A DNA stretch of 64,000 nt from positions 372,001-436,000 of the forward strand of contig JAKLGK010000004.1 in the NCBI GenBank assembly GCA_022710725.1, written 5' to 3'. Positions within the stretch are counted from its first letter, which is position 1. Every line of letters begins with the position of its first letter. The notes beneath the pieces were generated by a model. That model saw nothing but the letters and a program-made list of their open reading frames with translations, was not told where the DNA came from and searched no databases. The stretch is from Verrucomicrobiota bacterium (lineage in GTDB: Bacteria; Verrucomicrobiota; Kiritimatiellia; CAIQIC01; JAGNIJ01). Shown piece by piece: positions 46,280-54,483 of the stretch. The position numbers were made by a program, and so were the translations under genes.

Positions 46280-47815
46280 CTATTTCTTTTCCTCGCCGAA
46301 CACGACGGCCTCGAACACCTTGTAACTCGCGCCCTCGCGCCAGGCATCAGGCGGCAGGCCGGCCTTCATGGAGAGATGGGTCAGCGTCTCCTCGATCCCC
46401 CACCCCTGCTCCGGAGCGACCTGCGGCAGGAATACCGCGGACCGGCCCTGCTTGGAGAGGATCATGCCGTGCCGGCCGATCACGATGTCGCGCCAGGATT
46501 TCACGTCCACCGGCGGGGTCAGCACGGATATTTCGACGTGCAGGCCCGGCAACTCGTCGGCGGTGACGGGGTTGAAGCGGTAGTCGTTGACGGCGGCGTT
46601 GACCGCCTGTTCGACGATGGCCTGGCAGACCGGCCGGCGGGGCACTATCTCGCCGATGCAGCCCCGCAGGTCGCCCCGCTTGTGCAGCGTGACGAACGCG
46701 CCGGCGACCTGCTGCATGGTGGAGCTGACCGCGATTCCCAGGTCCTCGGGTTTCGGCGGACGGCCGTGTTCGAGGTAATACTCGATCGTGCCGCGGGCCA
46801 GTTTGAGCAGCGCCTGCTGGTCATCGGCCGTCAGCGTGAATTCGGACGCGGGCTTGGGCATGGCTTCCTCCTTCTTCCAGCGGCCGGTGAAGGCCAGGCT
46901 GACGTAGCTAACGGAATTCTCGAAATCGCCGGTGACCCGGCCGGAAGCATCGTAGCGCAGGAGACGCGCCTCGGCGTCCGCCGGCAGCAGGGCCAGCAGG
47001 ATGGAGATCGGGTCCCGGCCGCAGATCGTCGCCCCGGTCCGGCCGCAGTAGGCCTGGAAGCCCGCCACGCCCTTGTTCCGGATGAGGTCCACCGCGCCCA
47101 TGTCCAGTTTCTCGAGATTCTTTTCGACGTCATCGCGAAACGGCAGGTACCCGTAGTTGGGGCCGTAATGCGTGAAATCGGAGCTCGCCACGACCAGCGT
47201 AGCCTCGTCCAAGAGACCGCGCAGGACCTCCGCCGCGCCGCGGATGGCGGCTTCGTCCAACTGCCCCACGACCAGCGGCACCAGGCGGAAATCGCCCAGG
47301 GCCTGCTGCAGAAACGGCACCTGTATCTGCACGCTGTGTTCGCCGGCGTGCGCCTCCGGGATGACGCGGAAATACGGGGACGAGCCCAGCGTCCGCATGA
47401 AATCCAGGTCCAGCGGCACCTCGCCCAGCGGCGTGGAGAAATGGGTCGCGTCGGGCAGCGCCACGAGGTTGCGCATGGGCACGCGGTGGCTGGGGCCCAG
47501 CACCACCACGCGCGTGAACGGCCGGCCGGCGATCTGCCGCGCCCCGAACCCGGCGGCCGGCCCGGAAAACCGGTACCCGGCGTGGGGCTGGATCAGCGCC
47601 ACCACGTTTTCGAGGACGGGCCCCTCGGCGCGGTCCATATAGCCCTGCAGTTCGCGCGCGAGTTCGTCCGGGTCGGCGGTGAACCACGATCCGGCCAGAT
47701 GCGTGGCCAGGACCTTTTTCTCCGCCGCCGGGGGCGTCTCCGCGCGGGTGCAGGAAGTAAGGCCCAGAGCCAATACAACCCACGGCAGCAGGCCGCCTCG
47801 TCGAACAAGATGCAT
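46280..47815 (-). CDS. Memo-AMMECR1 fusion lipoprotein (AmmeMemoRadiSam system)
   Basis: A 511-residue protein. A lipobox (LALGLTSC) predicts membrane attachment. The Memo domain (about 35-325) has its metal-site histidines in QPHAGYRFSG, LGPSHRVP and HAGEHSVQIQ, and SSDFTHYG. The AMMECR1 domain (about 335-510) has the invariant LRGCIGEI and SILTPP-like segment (SVLTPPVDV). In many bacteria these are separate A and B proteins; here they are one exported chain. Neighbours are the radical SAM enzyme and a Tat-like peptide upstream and an FMN/iron-sulfur membrane fusion downstream. The reaction of the system is not known. Confidence 0.92.
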   Translation of the reverse strand: MHLVRRGGLLPWVVLALGLTSCTRAETPPAAEKKVLATHLAGSWFTADPDELARELQGYMDRAEGPVLENVVALIQPHAGYRFSGPAAGFGARQIAGRPFTRVVVLGPSHRVPMRNLVALPDATHFSTPLGEVPLDLDFMRTLGSSPYFRVIPEAHAGEHSVQIQVPFLQQALGDFRLVPLVVGQLDEAAIRGAAEVLRGLLDEATLVVASSDFTHYGPNYGYLPFRDDVEKNLEKLDMGAVDLIRNKGVAGFQAYCGRTGATICGRDPISILLALLPADAEARLLRYDASGRVTGDFENSVSYVSLAFTGRWKKEEAMPKPASEFTLTADDQQALLKLARGTIEYYLEHGRPPKPEDLGIAVSSTMQQVAGAFVTLHKRGDLRGCIGEIVPRRPVCQAIVEQAVNAAVNDYRFNPVTADELPGLHVEISVLTPPVDVKSWRDIVIGRHGMILSKQGRSAVFLPQVAPEQGWGIEETLTHLSMKAGLPPDAWREGASYKVFEAVVFGEEKK

Positions 47816-47856
47816 GAGCACTCCTTTGTTAAGGGTATCAAACGGGGGCCCGGTCA

Positions 47857-48045
47857 TCAACCCGTCCACGGGCCCGGGTGCCGGACGCGCGCCTCGTCCA
47901 GCGCGCGCACGGGACCCGGATAGCGCCGCACGCGCCAGGCCCGCACCACGCGGACGGGCGACGCGCGGCGGAGCAAGCCGACACCGGCCGCCGCCAGCGC
48001 GGCCGCCGCGGCCAGCACCACCTGGAGGAATCGGCGCCTCTTCAT
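47857..48045 (-). CDS. 62-residue Tat-signal-like small protein
   Basis: ATG at 48045 overlaps the radical SAM stop as ATGA. The product opens with MKRRRFLQVV and a hydrophobic stretch (LAAAAALAAAGVGLL), a Tat-like or anchor signal, followed by only about 37 basic residues (WRVRRYPGPVRALDEARVRH) ending PGPWTG. It has no cysteine and no recognised domain. Its conserved-looking tail, tiny size and position between the radical SAM enzyme and the Memo-AMMECR1 lipoprotein suggest an accessory factor or peptide substrate. An alternative start two codons upstream (48051) exists. Confidence 0.65.
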   Translation of the reverse strand: MKRRRFLQVVLAAAAALAAAGVGLLRRASPVRVVRAWRVRRYPGPVRALDEARVRHPGPWTG

Positions 48046-49022
48046 TTCCATACGCCGTACACCTCCCGCCCGCAATCGGGGCAGCGCCCGTCGCGCAACC
48101 GGTTGGACAGGATCACGTACCGGTCGCGCCGGATCAGTTCTGCCCCGCAGTCCGGACAGAACGTGGTCTCGCCGTCGCGGGTCTCCACGTTGCCGACGTA
48201 CACATGCTTCAGGCCCTCCGCCCGGGCCAGATCGCGGGCGCGCAGGAGGGTGTCCTCCGGCGTCGGCGGAAGGTGCCGCATCTGGTATTGCGGGAAAAAC
48301 CGCGAGAAATGCAGCGGCGTCTCCGCGCCGAGATGCTCCTTCACCCACCGGGCCAGAGGAACCAGGTCCGCGTCGCGGTCGTTGAGCGTCGGGATGACCA
48401 GGTTGGTGACCTCGACTTCCACGCCGAGCGACTTGGCCAGCACGAGCGCATCCAGCACGGGCTGGAGCGTGCCGTCGCAGACGGTCCGGTAAAAGCTGTC
48501 CGACATCGCCTTGAGGTCGATGTTCGCGGCGTCGACGTAGCGGCACAGCTCGCGCAGCGGCTCCGGGTTGATGTAGCCGGCCGTGACGAGCACGTTGCGC
48601 AGGCCCGCCTCGCGGCAGAGCCGGCAGCTGTCCAGCGCGTACTCGTAGTAGGCCGCCGGATCGGTGTAGGTGTACGCCACCGAGAGGCAGTTCGTCCGTC
48701 GCGCAAGGGGCGGGATGTCTTCGGGCGGCAGGGGCGTCGCCTCGACCTCCTCGGGATTGCGCTGCGAGATTTCCCAGTTCTGGCAGTTCTTGCAGTGCAG
48801 GTTGCAGCCGGCGGTGGCGAGGGACAGGATGCCCGTGTCCGGCAGGAAGTGGAACAGCGGCTTCTTCTCCATCGGGTCCACGTGCACGGAAACGGGAAAA
48901 CCGTACGTCACCGCGCAAAGCCGCCCGTCCAGGTTGACGCGGATGCGGCAATCCCCGCTCTGGCCGGGCCCGATCACGCAGCCCTTGGGGCATAGCTCGC
49001 ACTGGACCAGTCCGCCGCTCAT
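48042..49022 (-). CDS. AmmeMemoRadiSam radical SAM enzyme
   Basis: A 326-residue protein. An N-terminal cysteine set (CELCPKGC, then GDC) precedes the radical SAM motif Cys73-x3-Cys77-x2-Cys80 (CNLHCKNCQNW). The C-terminus carries two CPDCG knuckles (FCPDCGAEL and RCPDCGREV), probably a zinc ribbon. The combination is characteristic of the radical SAM member that co-occurs with Memo and AMMECR1 homologues; the substrate is unknown. It lies 34 bases after hemW and is coupled to the small Tat-like gene. Confidence 0.92.
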   Translation of the reverse strand: MSGGLVQCELCPKGCVIGPGQSGDCRIRVNLDGRLCAVTYGFPVSVHVDPMEKKPLFHFLPDTGILSLATAGCNLHCKNCQNWEISQRNPEEVEATPLPPEDIPPLARRTNCLSVAYTYTDPAAYYEYALDSCRLCREAGLRNVLVTAGYINPEPLRELCRYVDAANIDLKAMSDSFYRTVCDGTLQPVLDALVLAKSLGVEVEVTNLVIPTLNDRDADLVPLARWVKEHLGAETPLHFSRFFPQYQMRHLPPTPEDTLLRARDLARAEGLKHVYVGNVETRDGETTFCPDCGAELIRRDRYVILSNRLRDGRCPDCGREVYGVWK

Positions 49023-49056
49023 GCTGCGTTCATTGTCCGCCCGCGCGCCGGACCTG

Positions 49057-50151
49057 TCAAACCAGCTCCGCGAAGACGGCGTTGCTGACCGCCAACCCCT
49101 TCTCCGTCAGGCGCAGGCAGCCGCCCTCTTCCTCCAGCATGCCCAGCCGCGCGAGCCAGGCGATCTCCTCGCCGCGCAGCGCGTGGTAGTCGAAACCGGT
49201 CTCCGCCCGGAACCGCGCCCGGCCCACGCCGTCGAGCCGGCGCAGACCGAACACCAGCGCCTCGCGCGCCCGCGCCTCCGGATCGAGCGTCTCGTCGAAT
49301 TCGCGCGGCGCGCCGGCGGCCCAGTCCTCCAGACGGCGCGGATTGCCCCACCGCTGCCCGCCCCAATGCGAATGCGCCGCCGGGCCCAGCCCGAGGTATT
49401 CACCCGGTCCCCAGTACAGCAGGTTATGCCGGCACTCGCGCCCCGGCCGCGCGTAGTTGGATATCTCGTAATGATGAAAGCCCGCGCCCTTCAGCGTCTC
49501 GCGCACGACGCGGAACTGGCGGAGCTGCTCGTCTTCATCCAACTCGGCGACCTCCCCCGCGTCGCGCCGCCGCGCCAGCGGGGTGCCGTCCTCGAACGTC
49601 AGCCCGTACACGGACAAATGCTCCGGGCCGAGCGCGAGCGCCCGCTCCAGGTCGCGTTCGATCGCGCCGCCCGGGACGGCGCACATCAGGTCCAGGCCGA
49701 TGTTGTCGAAGCCCTCCGCGCGCAGCAGGCGAAAAGCCTCGACCGCCTCGCGGGCGGTGTGCAGGCGGCCCAGGAACTTCAACACGCCGTCGTCGAAAGA
49801 CTGCACGCCGAGCGAGACGCGGTTCACTCCCGCGCCGCGAAGGATCCGGATCTTTTCCGCGTCCAGCGTCACCGGGTTGGCCTCGCAGGTCCATTCGGTC
49901 ACGCGGCCGAGGTTCACCCGCCGTGCGAGCAGGTCGAGCAACCGCGCCAATTCCGCCGGCGGGAGCACGGTCGGCGTACCGCCGCCGATGAACACCGTCT
50001 CCGGCGCGAAGCCGTCCGGCAGCCCGCCGCACTCCCGGTCCAGCGCCCGCAGATACTCCTCTGCCGCGGCGGCGTTGAGCGGCACGGAGTAGAAATCGCA
50101 GTACGCGCATTTACGGGCGCAGAACGGGACGTGAATGTAGAGGCCGGGCAT
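49057..50151 (-). CDS. hemW: HemW-like radical SAM protein
   Basis: A 364-residue protein beginning MPGLYIHVPFCARKCAYCDF with the radical SAM cysteines at 11, 15 and 18. GGGTPTVLPPAEL and SLGVQSFDDGVLKFLGR are HemN/HemW signatures. It lacks the N-terminal extension of true HemN, and its start with the first Cys near residue 11 fits HemW, a haem chaperone rather than a coproporphyrinogen dehydrogenase. The start codon directly abuts a palindromic repeat, so no ribosome-binding site is visible. Confidence 0.9.
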   Translation of the reverse strand: MPGLYIHVPFCARKCAYCDFYSVPLNAAAAEEYLRALDRECGGLPDGFAPETVFIGGGTPTVLPPAELARLLDLLARRVNLGRVTEWTCEANPVTLDAEKIRILRGAGVNRVSLGVQSFDDGVLKFLGRLHTAREAVEAFRLLRAEGFDNIGLDLMCAVPGGAIERDLERALALGPEHLSVYGLTFEDGTPLARRRDAGEVAELDEDEQLRQFRVVRETLKGAGFHHYEISNYARPGRECRHNLLYWGPGEYLGLGPAAHSHWGGQRWGNPRRLEDWAAGAPREFDETLDPEARAREALVFGLRRLDGVGRARFRAETGFDYHALRGEEIAWLARLGMLEEEGGCLRLTEKGLAVSNAVFAELV

Positions 50152-50208
50152 GGGTTTTCCAATGATTGGAAAAAAAGTTTACCGTTTTTTTCAATGATTG
50201 GAAAACCC
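50152..50208. repeat. paired TTCCAA-N3-TTGGAA palindromes adjoining the hemW start codon
   Basis: Copies TTCCAATGATTGGAA (50157-50171) and TTTCAATGATTGGAA (50189-50203) lie 32 bases apart. They sit in a larger inverted repeat with 17-base arms (50152-50168 and 50192-50208, one mismatch). The element begins at the base immediately before the hemW ATG and occupies half of the divergent hemW-pyrK promoter space. It shares motif and spacing with the array at 13936-14012. Confidence 0.85.
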
Positions 50209-50260
50209 GCATGCTTCGGGTTTGACCGCCCGGAAAAAACCACGCACACTCTGGCTTCCT

Positions 50261-51046
50261 ATGCGAATGGAAAACGCCCAGATCCTGGAGCATCGCGACA
50301 TCCAGGGCGGATACAAGCGGCTGGTGCTGCGGGCGCCCGGCATCGCGCCGGAGGTGCGCCCGGGCCAGTTCGTACACCTGCGCGTCCCGCACCTGGAGGC
50401 GGCGGTTCTCCGAAGGCCGTTCAGCGTTTTCGACGCCCGGGACGGCGCCCTGTCCATTCTTTACAAGGACGCCGGCCACGGCACAGCGGTCCTGAAGGGC
50501 GCGGCGCCCGGCGAGACCGTGAGCCTGATCGGCCCGCTCGGCCGCGGCTTCCCGGCCGAATGCGGAGGCCGGATGCCTGTCCTGGTGGCAGGCGGATACG
50601 GCATGGCGGCGCTCCACCTGCTGGCCCGGGCCCTGCCGCGACGCGGCATCGCGTTCTTCGGCGGCAAGACGGCGGACGACGTCCTCTGCGTGGACGAGTT
50701 CGAGGCGCTCGGCTGGCCGGTCCGGATCGCCACCGAGGACGGGAGTCTCGGCGAACGCGGGCTGGTGACGGCGCCGCTGGATGAATGGATGAAGAAGCCG
50801 CCGCGCGAAGGCGTCGAACTGTTCGCCTGCGGACCGATGGGTATGCTGCGCGCCATCGGCGAGCGGGCCATCGCGGGCGGCTGGAAGGCGTGGCTCTCGC
50901 TGGACCGGCACATGGGCTGCGGCGTCGGCGCCTGCCTGACCTGCGTGCAGAAGATCCACGCTCCGGACGGCGGCTGGACCTGGCAGCGGGTATGCCGCGA
51001 GGGGCCGGTGTTCGAGAGCCGGGAGATTGTTTGGGAGGACGAGTAA
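50261..51046 (+). CDS. pyrK: dihydroorotate dehydrogenase electron-transfer subunit (PyrK)
   Basis: A 261-residue protein. The N-terminal FAD-binding barrel (RPGQFVHLRVP, then LRRPFSVFDA) is followed by an NAD-binding part and a C-terminal [2Fe-2S] cluster site in HMGCGVGACLTCVQK and RVCREGP, four cysteines as in PyrK. It passes electrons from dihydroorotate oxidation to NAD. The catalytic PyrD follows 12 bases later. ATG at 50261 is chosen; earlier starts fall in the repeat element. Confidence 0.93.
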   Translation: MRMENAQILEHRDIQGGYKRLVLRAPGIAPEVRPGQFVHLRVPHLEAAVLRRPFSVFDARDGALSILYKDAGHGTAVLKGAAPGETVSLIGPLGRGFPAECGGRMPVLVAGGYGMAALHLLARALPRRGIAFFGGKTADDVLCVDEFEALGWPVRIATEDGSLGERGLVTAPLDEWMKKPPREGVELFACGPMGMLRAIGERAIAGGWKAWLSLDRHMGCGVGACLTCVQKIHAPDGGWTWQRVCREGPVFESREIVWEDE

Positions 51047-51058
51047 GGTTTCAGGGAA

Positions 51059-51973
51059 ATGGGCATTGATCTGTCAGTGGAAATCGGCGGCATCCGGATG
51101 AGGAATCCGGTGATGGTCGCGTCGGGCACGTTCGGGTACGGGCCGGAGTACGCGGACCTGGTGGACCTGAACCGCCTGGGCGCGATCGTCGTGAAGGGCA
51201 TCTCGCCGAAACCGGTGATGGGCAACCCGCCGGCGCGCACGGTGGAAACCGTCGGCGGCCTGATCAACGCGATCGGCCTGCAGAACCCGGGACTCGAGGG
51301 GTTCCTGCGGGACGGCCTCCCCTTCCTGCGCGGGTACAACGTGCCGGTGATCGTGAATATCTGGGGGCGGACGGTGGAGGAGTACGAGGAAGTCGCCGCC
51401 GGTTTCGAGGGCGCGGAGGGCGTCGCGGGCCTGGAGGTGAACGTCTCCTGCCCGAACATCAAGGAAGGGAGCGCTCTCTTCGGCGGCGACCCGGCGCTGT
51501 TCCGGCGCGTCGTGTCCGCCGTCCGGGCGAAGACGCGCCGCCCGCTGATCGTCAAGCTGGCCCCGGACCTCTCGCGGGTCGCGGAGTACGCGCGCGCCGC
51601 GGAGGGCTGCGGGGCGGATGCGATCTCGCTGATCAACTCGATCCCGGCGATGGCGATCGATATCGAGACGCGCCGGCCGCGGCTGGGGAACGTCTCGGGC
51701 GGCCTGTCCGGGCCCGCGATCAAGCCGATCGCGCTGAAGATGGTCTGGGAGGCGGCGCGCGCGGTGAAGATCCCGGTGATCGGCATCGGCGGCATCGCGT
51801 GCGCGGCGGACGCGATCGAGTTCCTGCTGGCGGGCGCGACGGCGGTGGCCGTCGGCACGGCGACGTTCCTGAACCCGGCGGCCGCGATCGAAATCGCCGA
51901 GGGGATCGGCGACTATCTGGCCCGGCACGGGCTGGGCCACGTGCGGGATGTGACGGGAGGATTGCGCTCATGA
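51059..51973 (+). CDS. pyrD: dihydroorotate dehydrogenase B catalytic subunit (PyrD)
   Basis: A 304-residue class 1B enzyme. The catalytic base is a cysteine in NVSCPNIKEG, as in NAD-dependent class 1B enzymes, and GNVSGGLSGPAIKPIALKM plus GIGGIACAADAIEFLLAGAT bind FMN. It oxidises dihydroorotate to orotate in pyrimidine synthesis. Its stop overlaps the next ATG as ATGA, so the membrane-anchored protein downstream is translationally coupled. Confidence 0.96.
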   Translation: MGIDLSVEIGGIRMRNPVMVASGTFGYGPEYADLVDLNRLGAIVVKGISPKPVMGNPPARTVETVGGLINAIGLQNPGLEGFLRDGLPFLRGYNVPVIVNIWGRTVEEYEEVAAGFEGAEGVAGLEVNVSCPNIKEGSALFGGDPALFRRVVSAVRAKTRRPLIVKLAPDLSRVAEYARAAEGCGADAISLINSIPAMAIDIETRRPRLGNVSGGLSGPAIKPIALKMVWEAARAVKIPVIGIGGIACAADAIEFLLAGATAVAVGTATFLNPAAAIEIAEGIGDYLARHGLGHVRDVTGGLRS

Positions 51974-53568
51974 TTCGCAGACGCCCTTTGCTTTTCTGGC
52001 TCCTGCTCGCGGCCGCGCTGGGCGCCGCCGCGTGGTGGGTGCTCTACACGCCCTACCGGCCGGAGCACATGTACCGCGCGCTGCCGGCGCAGACGGCCTT
52101 TGTCAGCGTCCACCGCGATCTCGCCGGCCGCTGGGACACTATCCACCGCAATCCGCTGATCCAGACCCTGTTCCTGGCGTTCGGCGTGAAGCCGGAAGAA
52201 CTGAACGAACTGTCCGCGGACCCGGTGGCGCGCCAGTGGCTGCAGCAACTGGCCTCCGACGAGGCCCTTGTCGCATACGTTCCGTCGCTGGGCACGCCCG
52301 GCGAGCCCGCGTGGATCATCGTCACGTGGCTCGGGGCCAAGAGCCAGCGGCTCCGCTGGAACCTGCGCTGGGCCAAGATCAGGGAGCTGACGGCCCATCC
52401 GCCGTACCGCGGCTGGCCCTCGTGGACGTTGGACACGGGCGGGGAGGACGAGCCGAAGCTCACGTTCGCCCTCGTCGAGGGCATGGGTGTCGGCGTGTTC
52501 TCGTCCGACCCGCGCCTGCTGAACGAAGCGCTGGACGCGCTGGACGGCGTGCAGCCGTCGCTGGAGGACCAGCCGGACTTCCCGGGCCGCACGGGCATCT
52601 GGTGCCGCGATCCGAAGGCCCCGGACCGCGGCTGGGTGAATCCCGCCGCGGTGTCGGGCGGCGTCACGTCGCCCGTCGGCGCGGTATCCTACGAGTGGAG
52701 CGAACTGCAATCCGGCGGCCTGCGCGGCTGCGTCACCGGCCGTGACCCGTTCGCCGTCGAATTCTCCCGGGCGCCCCGGCTGAAGGCCGGCGGCCTCGAC
52801 CGCCTGCTGGGCGACCTGCCGCAGGGGCTGGCGCTCCTGTCGCCCAGCCTCGTGCTGCCCTACATGGAGCAGCCGAAGCGGGCGGCCTGGATGCGGCTGA
52901 TGGCGGAGATCATCCGGCTGGAAAAAGCCGGCGTCGTGGCGCTGGCCCTTCTCGGGGACGACTACAGCGGCCGCCTGAAAGGCATCAAGCTGCCGACCCT
53001 CGTGGGCGCGCTCCCCGTCGGCAAGAGCGAACTCGTGTCCGCCTGGCTTCGGGAGGCCCTGGACCGCCTCAACGCCCGCTATCGCTGGGGGCTGGTCCCG
53101 AGGGAAGTGGCCGCCGGCCGCGGCCGGATGACGATCATCGAGGCGACCTCGACCAACTTCCTGGCGGGTCTGCCCCCCTCCGAATGCCCGGCCTACATGC
53201 TCCGGGACGGCTGGCTCCTGCTGGCCAGCAATTCCGAGGGCCTGGAGAAACTGGCCGACCGGTTCGACGCGCTGCCCACGAACCGGCCGCCGCCGGTGTC
53301 CTGGATGCGGGACCTGGATAACGAGCCCGCCCCCGTGTATGTATGGCTGGACCTGGCGCGCGCGGGCAAGACGCTGCGCATGGCGCTCTCCACCTATTCG
53401 CTCAAGCTGCTGCTCGAGGATCCCGGCGGCTCGCAGGAGACGCGGCAGAAGCTCAACGAGGCCAAGGCTTGGGTGGACTCGCTGATGCCGTTGAGCCGCG
53501 CCCGGTTCTGGATGCGATCGGACGGCACGCGCATGGAAGTGAGCTACAAGCTGGGCGGCGAGCGATGA
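51970..53568 (+). CDS. membrane-anchored protein of unknown function
   Basis: A 532-residue protein with one N-terminal membrane helix (LLFWLLLAAALGAAAWWVLY) after a basic start, then a large domain probably outside the membrane. There are periodic segments such as LPAQTAFVSVHRDLAGRW and LASDEALVAYVPSL and no cysteine-rich or catalytic motif that I recognise. It resembles exported proteins of about 500-600 residues common in PVC genomes that measure or bind unknown ligands. It overlaps pyrD and pgpA by four bases on each side, so all three are likely one transcription unit. Confidence 0.7.
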   Translation: MIRRRPLLFWLLLAAALGAAAWWVLYTPYRPEHMYRALPAQTAFVSVHRDLAGRWDTIHRNPLIQTLFLAFGVKPEELNELSADPVARQWLQQLASDEALVAYVPSLGTPGEPAWIIVTWLGAKSQRLRWNLRWAKIRELTAHPPYRGWPSWTLDTGGEDEPKLTFALVEGMGVGVFSSDPRLLNEALDALDGVQPSLEDQPDFPGRTGIWCRDPKAPDRGWVNPAAVSGGVTSPVGAVSYEWSELQSGGLRGCVTGRDPFAVEFSRAPRLKAGGLDRLLGDLPQGLALLSPSLVLPYMEQPKRAAWMRLMAEIIRLEKAGVVALALLGDDYSGRLKGIKLPTLVGALPVGKSELVSAWLREALDRLNARYRWGLVPREVAAGRGRMTIIEATSTNFLAGLPPSECPAYMLRDGWLLLASNSEGLEKLADRFDALPTNRPPPVSWMRDLDNEPAPVYVWLDLARAGKTLRMALSTYSLKLLLEDPGGSQETRQKLNEAKAWVDSLMPLSRARFWMRSDGTRMEVSYKLGGER

Positions 53569-54050
53569 AGGATCTGGCCCGCCGCGTCTGCGTCGCGCTG
53601 GCCACCGGGCTGGGGCTGGGCTACAGCCCCTTTGCGCCGGGCACCGTGGGCTCGGTTTGGGGCGTCCTGATCGTCCTCCTGCTCTTCCCCTCCCTGCCCG
53701 TGGCGCGCCAGGTCCTGCTGTGCCTGGGCCTGGCCCTGGTGGCGATCCCGATCTGCGACGTCGCGGAACGGCATTTCAAGAAAAAGGACCCGCATTGCAT
53801 CGTCGCGGATGAATACCTGACGTTCCCGATCTCCCTGATCGGCCTGCCGGTATCGTGGAGCGCCTGGTGGATTTTGCCGGTCGCGTTCTTCAGCAACCGG
53901 TTCTTCGACATCGTCAAGCTTCCGCCGGCGAACCAGCTGCAGCGGCTGCGCGGCGGGCTCGGGATCGTCATCGACGATGTCTTCGCGGCGCTCTACAGCC
54001 TGGCGGCCAACCACGCGGCCTATTATCTCCTCCGCCGCTGGCTGGGCTGA
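53565..54050 (+). CDS. pgpA: phosphatidylglycerophosphatase A
   Basis: A 161-residue inner-membrane enzyme with about four helices. GLGYSPFAPGTVGSVWG at the N-terminus, DPHCIVADEYLTFPI in the middle and GGLGIVIDDVFAALYS near the end match PgpA. It dephosphorylates phosphatidylglycerophosphate to phosphatidylglycerol. The ATG overlaps the upstream stop as ATGA. It is convergent with the release-factor-like gene. Confidence 0.93.
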   Translation: MKDLARRVCVALATGLGLGYSPFAPGTVGSVWGVLIVLLLFPSLPVARQVLLCLGLALVAIPICDVAERHFKKKDPHCIVADEYLTFPISLIGLPVSWSAWWILPVAFFSNRFFDIVKLPPANQLQRLRGGLGIVIDDVFAALYSLAANHAAYYLLRRWLG

Positions 54051-54059
54051 ACGCCCTGT

Positions 54060-54467
54060 TCAAGAGTCCGACAGGAAGGATCTTGAGCGGCTCTGCTTGA
54101 TACCGGAGTGATGCCGCTTGTCGGCCAGCATCCGCTCCTTCTGGCGGCGCGAGCGGCGGCGTTTCTGGCGGCGGATCTTCTCGATGGCCTGCTGCCGCGC
54201 GCTTTTCGCGCCCAGGATTTTCTCCTCCAGGCGGTCGCAGAGCTCCCGGCGCGCCAGGTAGCGATTCAAAACCTGCGACCGCTCCCGCCCGCACTTGATC
54301 TCGATGCCGCTCGGCCGGTGGCGCAACCACACGGTGGAACTGGTTTTGTTGATCTTCTGCCCGCCCGGTCCCGAGCCGCGGATGAACTGCTCGTCCAGGT
54401 CGTGTTCGCGCACGCCCAGCTTGGCCATGCGCAGAACCAGTTGGTCGGACTTGGGCTTGGAGAGCAT
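54060..54467 (-). CDS. peptide chain release factor-like protein (GGQ domain)
   Basis: A 135-residue protein built around RGSGPGGQKINKTSS, the peptidyl-tRNA hydrolysis motif of class I release factors, with a basic C-terminal tail (IRRQKRRRSRRQKER). It lacks codon-recognition domains, as in ArfB-like rescue factors, so a role in releasing stalled ribosomes is likely. The exact subgroup (ArfB or MTRFR-like) is uncertain. It ends 10 bases from convergent pgpA. Confidence 0.85.
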   Translation of the reverse strand: MLSKPKSDQLVLRMAKLGVREHDLDEQFIRGSGPGGQKINKTSSTVWLRHRPSGIEIKCGRERSQVLNRYLARRELCDRLEEKILGAKSARQQAIEKIRRQKRRRSRRQKERMLADKRHHSGIKQSRSRSFLSDS

Positions 54468-54483
54468 GGGAGGGTTCAGGAAA

